A DNA stretch of 64,000 bases, from contig BROI01000006.1 of the NCBI GenBank assembly GCA_027923505.1, positions 1 through 64,000 of the forward strand, in the 5' to 3' direction. Source of the stretch: Mayamaea pseudoterrestris (Eukaryota; Bacillariophyta; Bacillariophyceae; Sellaphorales; Sellaphoraceae). A program made the translations under genes and the position numbers. Within the stretch, counting starts at the first letter, position 1; each line of letters begins with the position of its first letter. A model generated the notes under the pieces. That model ran no database searches, was not told the origin of the DNA, and saw only the letters and a program-made list of their open reading frames with translations. Positions 1-9,489 of this stretch are shown piece by piece.

Positions 1-1500
1 TAATGATCGAATGATTATTGTAAAAATTCTATGAATATAATGGATGGGACCTGGAGTCGTCGACTTTAATGCACAGCCTCGCTCTGTCACCTGCTACGTT
101 CACCTTCAGAAAGCAAGAGAAAAGATCAAGTCAGCGCTGCTACTGATTATGTCAGCATGCAAAATTATGATCATGCTACATTTATAAATACGAGCGATGA
201 GCTCTTTGTCGCAATCAATGCAGCAGAACAAGTAGATGACACCGACATTCTCGCGTTTTTCCGGCGTGAAATCAATCGGCTCATTTCCTTTCGTCTTCCG
301 TGAGTCTCTTTACTACCTACCAAGACTCCTAGAGAAGGGAAGGTCTTATGCCATGAGTCGAATTTGCTGCCCTTGGGTCCGGATGGCTGATGCAGCCTCT
401 CCCACCGCACGCTCATGTCGCAGCGACATGCATTGAGATGCCAAACGAGCGCAAGGAGTTGCGGCAAAATCGTTTGGCACGGACAGACGCTCATTATGTT
501 AGCCATCGTTTCGCACAAAGAGAAGGCGACTCTACGAGCGCTGGCGGCGCGATATCAACTAGAGTACTTTTACAATGACGAGACATAGTCAATGACAAGT
601 ATCAATACATACATAATGATGTTATAAGCGCCTGATCATTGCTTGAAAATAACCAGTCTCATGGGGGGGAGCGCTTTGTTGCACTTGCTCCAACTTTCCC
701 GCACGACTTTCATCTCGTTGTTATGGGAGACCGGCGCAAATAATCGCCTTCAAACAATAAAGTCGCCCAATGCCTTTGTCGGCAACGCATTCAACTGACG
801 GCGCTAGGGGAGAAGATGCCCAAGCAAATTCACTTCAGGATTGATATAGCCGATCTTGATCGCCGCTTTTTTGCAAGGGTGTCCAATGGCCGACCATTGC
901 ATAGGCTTGTTCTTACGCTGCGTGTCACATTTGAAGTCGGCGATTGGCCCTACTACCATGTCATGCGAATGTGATAGCTTCGAGCGCCGAGTTCATTTGC
1001 CCAGCCGCCACTGGCGATCGTAGGCTGGTTCTCCTTGAAGAAACATTCATCTGGTACACTTGGCGGCAGAGCGATATAATACAGAACGTGAAGGGAGCTT
1101 GGCTTATCACATCTTTTTACTTCCATTGCTTCCTGCTGTAACGTTACAAAATGCCTTGGTTGGACCAAATAGCGAATTCCAAGGGCGTTTCCGACTAGCA
1201 TTGGCTTACAACTCGTGGCTCTCGCCCATGCTGATCGGTGCAAAGACAATCTATATTCACTTGCTGCCGCGCAATAACCGACATCTCATGTGCAACTAAG
1301 GCACAAGACGTTGTGCCAGAAGGTACCAAGGTTAATGCGTCAAATGGATGACAATAAGGCTTACGGCGCAGCGAGACAAGTGCTGGCCGTGGCCGCAAAC
1401 TTTGCGGCTATAAAGGCTGCAGTTGTTGATTGGTGTTCACGCGACTGATACATCTTGGACGCCTTGCTGTCTCGCACTCTCCATACGTACTTTGCCTGCC

Positions 1501-1544
1501 TGGTGTATAGCTGAAACGATCATGGTGTATAGCTGAAACGATCG
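1501..1544. repeat. 22-bp perfect tandem duplication
   Basis: Two adjacent copies beginning TGGTGTATAGCTGAAACGAT, at 1501-1522 and 1523-1544, differ only at the last base. The near identity suggests a recent slippage or repair duplication. Confidence 0.9.
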
Positions 1545-2794
1545 TTATGACAAATCTAGGACCGCCTTTTTTTAATTCCGCAAACGCCAATGCCAGTTTT
1601 CCTATCGCGACGGCGTTTTACAAGCAAGGTAGACGCAGCTTTATAACCAGTAAAAGGTAGCACGGAAGAGAGGCGCATGGGCTATGCTCACCCTTCTCGC
1701 AATCACCATTCTCAATACATGCAACTCATCGAATCTCACTCATCGCTCGATGAAATGTGGGCCCACCAACCACACCTCCCCTTTGCATAAACCACAAGAT
1801 AACTCGGCAATATTCGTTTTTCAAACGGTGTTCCTTTGCTATCGATTTTGACGGACAGATACCGATCGCTGCTGCAAGTTAAGGACTCATGACGAGCCGA
1901 AGTAAGTGACACATCATTCTTCACATTGTAGCAGCAGGACCGCCATTCGCGACCGAGAGGGACATGCCAAAGCATTGAATTCGGAGCAAAGCACTCATTC
2001 CATCCAGTCCAATGTTCAAGTCCTTATGCCCAAAAGCCAGAGGAATCAGCGACATCCATTGCCAAAAGTTTGGTAAAGGATCAAAGGGCGGTATGCACCT
2101 GCAATATGTTTCTCCAGCGTGTTTTGCAACATGACGCAAGTGTTCGTGGACCCGCTGGTGCGTCATTTTCTTTACGACGATGAATGCGACGACCAAGTGG
2201 ATTGTAAAATGGACAATGAGCGCCAGCTGCGATTCCATGCCAACATATACCATAAATCCAGTCGGCTTGACAGCAGCCGATAAAGAATTTCATGTTTCCA
2301 AAGCCATCTTTGTCCGCATTCGTCAGTTGCTGTGAAAGCATCAGGTTAATATTAATGATACATGAGCTGGCAGACATTGCATCCATATGGCAGCAGGTCG
2401 TCGATATTGGACTTCATGCTACGAAAAGGGTTCGACGTGCAAGTCAGACTATCTCATTGTTCGTTGTAGATATATATTGTGACGGGCAAAGACTGGGTGT
2501 ATTTCGTCAAGTAAAGGCGGCACCTGCATAAGGCTCGTCATGCGTCTCCATCAAGGTTTGTTTCATGTTCTTTCCGCAGGTTCAAGCGCGCGCACTTGTA
2601 AGACCAACACTGCTATTACGAGCGCCACCACAGTCAATATTCAACTACAGTTATAACGCTGAAATGAAGCAGGTAAAGAGTTCGATTCAAGTGAGAGGAA
2701 CGTGCAGCTGAAATGATTGGATGGATTTGCTCTCGATGCTTGACTCTCGGCATTTCGTACACTTTGTCGGTTAGTCATTCGAGATCATCATCAA

Positions 2795-3124
2795 GGCAAT
2801 AGTATGAAACGAGTGCCAGTGTCAATTACGTCATTGAGGCAATAGTACGAAACGAATGCCAGTGAAAACTACGTCATTAAGGCAATAGTATGAAACGAGT
2901 GCCAGTGAAAACTACGTCATCAGGCAATAGCACGAAACGAGTGCCAGTGAAAACTACGTCATTAGGCAATAGTACGAAACGAGTGCCAGTGAAAACTACA
3001 TCTCTTGGCAATAGTACGAAACGAGTGCCAGTGTCAATTACGTCATCAAGGCTATATTATGAAACGAGTGCCAGTGTCATTTACGTCATGAAGGCAATAG
3101 TATAAAACGTGTGCCAGTGAAAAT
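2795..3124. repeat. 42-43 bp minisatellite, about 7.7 units
   Basis: Units begin GGCAATAGT at 2795, 2838, 2881, 2923, 2965, 3007, 3050 (as GGCTATATT) and 3093, giving spacings of 43, 43, 42, 42, 42, 43 and 43. Most units contain ACGAAACGAGTGCCAGTG followed by an ACTACGTCAT or TTACGTCAT box, which matches the ACGTCA core bound by CRE/bZIP factors; the box is degraded in the unit around 3000. The central 42-bp units preserve a reading frame that encodes a 14-residue repeat with KRVPVKTTS (2890-3105), but the 43-bp units shift frame, so coding is doubtful. Confidence 0.9.
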
Positions 3125-5555
3125 TCCTGGGCACGAACTTGACTGCGAGGCAGTCCTCGTTGGTTGTGCATCCTCTTTCGCTTCCACAAGCACAATACTG
3201 TACGTACCTGTTATACATTTGCTGACGAATGGCCGTTTGAATAAGCATCATCATTTATTGACGTGATGCCATGATGCTTTCATTTTCACGCGCTCCGCCA
3301 ACTGACGATGTGACGAAACTTCGCTTTCCTCTATCAATGAGTCTGTCGACTCACTGTCAGTTCAACCGCTAGATAGGTATAATACACATTGAGGAGAACA
3401 TACAACGAATCTGCATATCTTTCCGACCGAAACATTGAAGCTTCTAATCATTGCACTGACTGTGATTTGGTTTGTTGATTGTCCAATGAACGAGGTATCT
3501 CGCATCGCACAGCAATCAATCAGCGACTGCGACTCTCTACACTGGTCCTGCTTGCGGCTCCGGTAGTCGACTGAAAGCATACATTGTCGAACCCATCCAA
3601 CAAAAGAAGAGCAGCAGCATGACTAATGGATTTCGTCGAAGCAGGCGCCAACGACTGACTGGTTATGTCAGCAGCAGCAGCTCCGTCTTCATTTTTGATA
3701 CCATCTACCTCGGACAAAGGATGGGTGCGAATCATCCTTTACATCATTCGAAATATTGATACAATTGTCTTGCAGTAACGCGACTGATAAAGAAGTTACC
3801 CGGCAAGGCCATCAACATCGCAAAAAGAGGGATGCGTTTCGCTTGCTGTTTCGTCGTCCCTTTTTGCCCACTGCGTTCCAGGAGTACAAGCACATTAACA
3901 CTCTTTTGGCATGAATCATCGTCGATTGCATGAACACTGGAACGGCGACACACCAGTGAACCATTTCTTGTTCATTTTCTATCGATTCATTGAGTTTTTT
4001 GGTAATAACAGTCCACTGCATGTCGACAACAATTGTCAGTCGCAGTTTAGGCAAACGACTTGGACTTCAAGCAAACAAGCTCTTCTGCTGCGAAGAAAAT
4101 TATTCGTCGATGCTACTGTTGCTACCATCCCGCCAACCTTGCGGCCAGGAGCAACGATGCACGATGCCGAATTGCGAAAATGGACACGTCAACAAGACGA
4201 GCTCTACTCGAATCTGATGTTGAACATTGAATTGCGAGCAAAGCAACATAGCAATCAACGTCTGTCCATCAGCTTCACCTTTTCGCAACAACGCTGGAAC
4301 AGCAAAAGCTGTAACTCGTTTGCGTTATGAACGTTCGTTTGGAATTTGTCTGATGCGAGTAAGCGGCAGGCTTTAGTTGCTGATTCGAATTCAGTGCGCC
4401 CAATACGACACAGCAATCAAGGTTGGCAAACTCGTGCGATGTTAAAGGCTGCCGCATTGGCATTGGCAATGACCCAGCGTGTAGAGTTGAATGGCAGCTT
4501 GGCCTATCAGGGGGCGGCTGCAATGCATGGGCAGTCATGTTGTACTGTTCGCAAGAGACAGCGGTTGGGAAGCTACCGCACTTGTTGCCTGCACAGACCT
4601 GCCGTAGCTAACAGCCTTGTGCGATGTTAAATTCACGATGCTCTTTGCACTGTTGAAGCCGCTCCGCTCCGCTAGCCCAGTCCGTTTGTTCCTATAAAAG
4701 ATTTTTCCTGCAGGATTTCAAGTTGGGCGCTCGGCTATGTTGCAAAAGGATTAGCCGCTTCTGCGTCGGCCCAACAGATCCATCCAATTCCTTCCGCGGC
4801 ATCTTTAAGGACATGTTTGGAGGTTTCATTGGCTTGGTCTTGCCTGCTGACGGGTCTCGTGGTGCGCTCCATGATTACGTGGCTGGATGTTGCACGGACG
4901 CTTCGACCAACGCGGACGTTCTACTTTTGTTAATCATGTACTGCCTCGACCGCATCATCAGCAGGCGCTAGTTAGTATATTGCCTTGGTGGTCCGCTATT
5001 GATTTGGATTTGTCGGCTCGCTTTTCAGGCGCATTTCATGGTAATGTTAATGATTCAGTCGGTCGAATGTGTGGCACCCATCGTCAATTCTTCGCCGTCA
5101 AGCATGCTTTCATAGATTCAGTGCCGCCAACATTGGCGCAATATGCTACCGCCTCTTTGAGCACCAAATGCGCGACGACGAATCGGCAAGCTACCGACTG
5201 AATGAGACTATGTCGCATACTCGTAATTACACTACGTGTATGAAAGCATACCGACTGACTGTGAATCCGACTACGTAGCATACGAAGACGGCGTAATTTA
5301 AAAATAGTTCTGTAACGTAAGCTAGTTGTTGCTGCGGATTGAATATTCGAGCATGATCAATGTTTTTTTGTTTCTCTGTTTATTGTTTCTGTTTGGACTC
5401 GTTGCGAAAACAACAAGCAACGAAACCGAGTCAATTCATTCTTGTTCTTTGATTCATAATTATGTTTATTAATGTGGCAAGCTTGCGAAGGAGCGAATGC
5501 AGCATTATGTAAAGCCATCAAAACATGCAATCACTTGTAGTTCCAGCGCAAATTT

Positions 5556-6203
5556 CTACTTGCGCGGCTGCTGAATGCGCACCTCACGAGGCCCGTAGTG
5601 ATACATTCCCTTGCTTTGACGACCCATGCCTCCAGAGCGGTCCGGTCGACGAGGATCCATGTCATGCATAACCTTGTTGGAGAAATTGTGATGCGAGTGC
5701 GTCTGAATGGCTTGCGTTGGAATGCGAGGCGGCGAGTGTGGCATCATCATGGCCTTGGACGTTCCATCCCTGTTCATCAACGCACTGCTACTCGCTTGCT
5801 TCGGCTTTTGTCCAACGCCCAGTCCTTGTTGACGACGACTCTCCCAGCGCTTGCCGACGTGGCTGTACCTCTCTCGCGCCTCCTCGTCTCGCTCTTCCAT
5901 CAAATCCAGCAAGGCCTGCATTTCGTTGTAAGCATCAACGTCTTCGAGCTCAGCCGCGTCCCTTGCATCGGGCGGAAATCCTTCATCCAGCGCATCGTCT
6001 TGGATCCCATGGAGAATGTTGTTCACATCAGCTTCGCTAGTTGCCATCATGCAAGGCTTGCCTTCATTGTAAATGGCAAACTCGTAGGACGAGGATGGCA
6101 GTGGAGAGGACATGATGCCACTTCCACTTGTACTACCGGTAGGGTAAAAGGGAGCAGCGTCAAAGCGGAGTGAACGTTCCTGCGAATGCGAAAGGTCCTT
6201 CAT
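5556..6203 (-). CDS. low-complexity protein with a PAM2-like PABP-binding motif
   Basis: The gene encodes 215 residues and I recognise no globular domain. Near the N-terminus, residues 12-21 read LRFDAAPFYP. This fits the PAM2 consensus L-N-x-x-A-x-x-F-x-P except for R in place of N. PAM2 peptides bind the MLLE domain of cytoplasmic poly(A)-binding protein, so a role in mRNA translation or decay is inferred. The rest is polar and disordered-looking: an acidic stretch near residues 66-95, then a His/Arg/Gly-rich tail ending in basic residues. The frame stays open upstream to a stop at about 6369-6371 without another ATG, so a 5' exon is possible. The start at 6203 is simply the first in-frame ATG. 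Confidence 0.6.
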   Translation of the reverse strand: MKDLSHSQERSLRFDAAPFYPTGSTSGSGIMSSPLPSSSYEFAIYNEGKPCMMATSEADVNNILHGIQDDALDEGFPPDARDAAELEDVDAYNEMQALLDLMEERDEEARERYSHVGKRWESRRQQGLGVGQKPKQASSSALMNRDGTSKAMMMPHSPPRIPTQAIQTHSHHNFSNKVMHDMDPRRPDRSGGMGRQSKGMYHYGPREVRIQQPRK

Positions 6204-6687
6204 CGTGTCGTGCAGTGTACCGGTACCAGTGGATTGTGATGATAATAGAGGATCTTGATCCTTGCGGAGAGAAGGCTGATGCCACGCCGTGACACGAGGT
6301 GCGATCCAAAGAAGGATCCCATCAAAGACTGTTCGCTTTGACTCGACCTGGCTGTCACTTGGCGTTCGTCATTCAAAATGGATACGAGAGTATGGCTTTC
6401 AGTGTACTCTTACTTGAAGTTTCTTGCAAATGACGTTTCAAAACTTAACCCTGACGCAACACTTGACCAAAGTGTAGTCCATTCATCATCATGAAAACTC
6501 GAACCCTAGTTTTCCATTCTGGTCATTTTCCGTGACCCTTGCGAGGATTGCGCCTTCCGTCGGTCGGCCCTCGACCATGAAGATGCATCGTCCAACAGCA
6601 TTGACACTGTATCCTACCGTAGCTAGTAGTTGAAGCTTTCCAAGCGCAAAAAGAAAACCAAAGCAAAGACGAGAAAATTGGAAGTGA
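6204..6687. other. divergent spacer between the PAM2 gene and the sugar transporter
   Basis: The frame of the minus-strand gene remains open to about 6368 and reads plausibly as protein. A GTAAGA followed about 80 bp later by GACAG on the minus strand could be an intron, but I could not build a frame-consistent first exon. Otherwise I see no feature. Confidence 0.4.
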
Positions 6688-6726
6688 GTGTCAGCCTACA
6701 CATCGTTATCATTCCATAATTCCATC

Positions 6727-7900
6727 ATGATGACGGAACAATCCTATATTGCCTCCGTTGTGGCCACCTACTGGTTCGTGTCGATTAGCATGGTCTACTT
6801 GAACAAGGCATTAATGAGTAGTGACGAAATATCTCTACCAGCTCCACTCTTTGTCACGTGGTTTCAGTGCGTTGTCACGGCATGGATTTGCTGGTTGGCC
6901 GGACGGTTTGCTCAAAGCATGAAGGCGCGAGAGTACGACGCACTGGCCAAGTCGGGCGATGAAAGCGAATCGAATCGAAAACCATCCTTTTGGGCGCAAT
7001 TTCCAAAGGCAGAGTATCGCGTCGGCACTGGACGTAAAGTCTTTCCGCTCAGTTTGATCTTTGTCGGAATGATTACCTTCAACAACCTTTGCCTCAAATG
7101 GGTCGAAGTCTCATTCTACAATGTCGCAAGATCCTTGACGATTGTCTTCAATGTCATTTTCACGCAAGCTCTTTTGGGAACCAGAACATCATTTAGCGTC
7201 ATGATGTGTCTTATGATTGTCATTTTGGGTTTCTTCATGGGAAGCAAGGGCGAGCTCAACTTTTCGCTTTGGGGAACCATTTCGGGAGTGCTTTCGTCCC
7301 TCTTTGTTTCGCTCAATTCAATCTACACGAAAAAGGTTTTGCCAGTTGTCGAGAACGATCACTGGAAGCTGACTTACTACAATAACATCAATGCCTGCAT
7401 TCTGTTCATTCCGCTCATGCTCATTTTCGAGCACGATGCAATCTTGGCTGGCTTTACCAAGCAGTTTATGAGTCCAATCTTTTGGTCGGCCATGGCAGTC
7501 GCTGGAGTGTTTGGTTTCTCCATTGGTATGTACTGTATATAGTAGGAATGGCCGATTTAAAGGGAATGAATGAACTTCGCATTCCGCTCGTCTCACACCG
7601 CCGTTCGTCAAATCCATTTACAACTTTTCAGGAATCGTCACGGTGCTACAAATCAAGGCGACGAGTCCACTGACGCATAACATTAGTGGAACAGCCAAGG
7701 CTGGCGTTCAGTCCATCATGGCCTTTTACATTTGGAAGAATCAGCCAACCTTTTTGGGTGTTGTCAGTATATTTGTCGTGCTGGGAGGGTCGCTGGCGTA
7801 CACACTAGTAAAAATGGCGGAAGGCAAGTCTGCGGCGCAAGCTTTACACAAGAGCGACTCTCACGATTTGGAAGCGGGAGAAAACAAGTCGTCCAAGTAG
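6727..7900 (+). CDS. GDP-fucose transporter (SLC35C1-like, NST/TPT family)
   Basis: Two exons, 6727-7525 and 7632-7900, encode 355 residues; the 106-bp intron has a GTATGT donor and CAG acceptor. The protein is a multi-spanning nucleotide-sugar transporter expected in the Golgi membrane, where it exchanges GDP-fucose for GMP. Diagnostic SLC35C1-like stretches are visible: YWFVSISMVYLNK, GMITFNNLCLKWV, LNSIYTKKVLP and, directly after the splice, LQIKATSPLTHNISGTAKA. The splice restores the Gly-Ile junction between the last helices, which supports the intron model. An upstream in-frame GTG at 6688 is not needed, since ATG 6727 sits just before the first helix. Specificity for GDP-fucose over other GDP-sugars is inferred from these motifs. 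Confidence 0.88.
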
Positions 7901-8791
7901 GTGCTATACAGTACAGTATCGTAGATTGAAACGCGTCGAGGCAGCGCAACAACTTGGGTTGGGGCCGATGATTTGAGCTTCGGCTTTAACCTATAAACTG
8001 GTCCATCAACCTATAGGTATTGGTCTATAATATTACATTGTTTTCAGTATTTGGCATGTATACAAAACGCAGCTTGTCACCGCAGGCTGTTCTGATGGTA
8101 GTGCAGCAGTAGCTAATAAACGACAAGCTCAATATGTCTTACCACCACCGTAAAAAGGTCATGAGCCACGAAGAATGACCGACGCGGCCGACCATGGCGA
8201 TGATCGCATGACCGCACAAAACAATTAATTGTTGTTGCGTAGCATTGTACGTTAATCAAGGTAGGAGTGCTCGTTACTTTTGATATGCAAGAGAGAGAAA
8301 GATAGATGGCCTGGACGCGGGAAATAGTTGCGTGAGGTTTGACGCGAGGCGAGGCAAAGCAATGTCGACTCAAACATGAAACTTGGAGCATTTCGCTTTG
8401 ACGAAGTACCATTCGATTCAAAGCATTGAGTTTCGAATAGCGAGAAAGCTTCCAATCCTGATCATTAAAATGCCTGCTGTGTCGCTCTGTCGAAGACAAG
8501 TCTTCTCTGGGGCACGTTTGACAGTATGATGGAATCATGGCGATGAATGAGTCGAGAGGCGACGAATGACAAAATGCGAGTGAAAGGTTGCAATCCGCGC
8601 TACTCTAATTAGGAGAGCAAAAGTTTGACGCTTTCGTTTGCTTGCAACTCGTCACTTGTGTTGCGACTTTTAACGTCACTGGTCGCTTCCACGTGCGCAT
8701 CAATGACAATGTTTTCTCACACGCACTTCCATCCTTCTCCGCCTCCTCCTCCCTTTTAACATTTAGACGAAGCAGAACATAAACAATCACA
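7901..8791. other. intergenic, no gene seen
   Basis: No supported coding sequence. Minus-strand frames at 8113-8538 and 8252-8455 overlap each other and show no domain. A pyrimidine-rich tract at 8735-8760 lies just before the SEC61 gamma start and may belong to its promoter or 5' UTR. Confidence 0.5.
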
Positions 8792-9144
8792 ATGGCTGAC
8801 AAGGAAGGATTCAACGAGGTATTGATCGAGCCGCTGCGACAATTCGCCAAGGATTCAGTCCATCTTGTCAAGAAATGCACCAAGCCGGATCGCAAGGAGT
8901 TTTCAGCCATCGCGCGAGCCACTGTAAGTTAAACACGGGAGAGCAAATGAGGAGACTGGTTTATGGTGGTGAGGAGCATTCCCTATGTTCTGCAAACATT
9001 CGCTATCTCTTCTGAACCTAATGTCGCGTTTGCTCCATTACATCGCGCAAATCACAGGGAGTCGGCTTTTTGATCATGGGATTTATTGGCTTTTTCGTCA
9101 AGCTCATTCACATTCCTATCAATAATATTCTTGTTGGTAACTAA
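8792..9144 (+). CDS. protein translocase SEC61 subunit gamma
   Basis: Two exons, 8792-8923 and 9058-9144, encode 72 residues; the 134-bp intron starts GTAAGT and ends CACAG, phase 0. SEC61 gamma is the tail-anchored SecE homologue of the ER protein-conducting channel. Family features are clear: the amphipathic N-terminal helix with [10 protein letters not shown] and [12 protein letters not shown], followed by a single C-terminal membrane span (about residues 45-66). Length is close to the usual 68 residues. The gene is split and too short to stand out as one open frame. Confidence 0.95.
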
Positions 9145-9489
9145 TTAAGTTGGATGTTAATTAATTACGTCGGTTATTTTGTTACTCTTGGAGTGTTTTG
9201 ACGCGGCGTGTTGTACCGTCCCTTGAGCACTTGTGCTTCGCGGCCTTTCGGACAGAATGTACCCTAGAAAGCGCATATGCTTCGCCTACAACTACTTGTA
9301 TTGTCTAGGCAGCCTAATCTTTCAAGTGAATTGCGTTTGCATAGCATAACACGGACAGTTTGCAGACGTGCATGGTGCCTTGTATGCAGCATATAGTACA
9401 CTAGCAGACGGAAAAGTAGCAGCGTGTTTAGAGGTGAGATAGCCGGTTATCCTTGGTTCGATTCCGAGGTGCGCTACTTTTAACGGCAT
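9145..9489. other. spacer with a tRNA-like fold, upstream of the Copia relic
   Basis: No coding sequence. It contains the tRNA-like structure listed separately. I found no LTR, gag or primer-binding site that would mark a 5' end of the retroelement. Confidence 0.5.
9421..9476 (+). other. truncated tRNA-like structure (pseudo-tRNA or SINE-like)
   Basis: A good T-arm is present: stem CTTGG/CCGAG around TTCGATT (9452-9468), matching a pol III B box. AGCGTGT (9421-9427) can pair with GTGCGCT (9469-9475), four Watson-Crick plus three G-T pairs. A short hairpin GATA/TATC (9438-9451) takes the anticodon-arm position, but there is no room for a D-arm and total length is only 56 nt. An outer perfect inverted repeat AAAGTAGC/GCTACTTT (9413-9420, 9473-9480) encloses it, followed by a T run. 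This is not a normal nuclear tRNA; a decayed tRNA or SINE fragment is more likely. Confidence 0.25.

Larger units (their letters stand above)
1..5555. other. gene-poor region with repeats and probable decayed sequence
   Basis: I see no convincing gene here. The open frames are all under 140 codons, overlap on both strands and show no domain I recognise. The longest, 3911-4330 (+), has low-complexity composition and no clear family. Two repeat features stand out: a 22-bp tandem duplication at 1501-1544 and a 42-43 bp minisatellite at 2795-3124. The segment 3900-5280 has many short overlapping frames on the plus strand and could be a decayed mobile element, but no catalytic motif survives that I can defend. 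Confidence 0.5.

Noticed and set aside
2890-3105. 71-codon frame with 14-residue repeats over the minisatellite
   Set aside because: It follows from 42-bp units being a multiple of three; 43-bp units break the frame and no flanking coding sequence exists.
3911-5280. Possible piggyBac- or DDE-type transposase remains (HVDNN followed in another frame by LGKRLGLQANKLFCC)
   Set aside because: The resemblance depends on hopping between frames and no catalytic triad or terminal repeats can be shown.
5598-6173. 191-codon plus-strand frame opposite the PAM2 gene
   Set aside because: Antisense shadow; composition rich in His/Arg/Cys without a domain.
7318-7617. Minus-strand frame over the sugar transporter
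   Set aside because: Shadow of a well-supported exon and intron on the plus strand.
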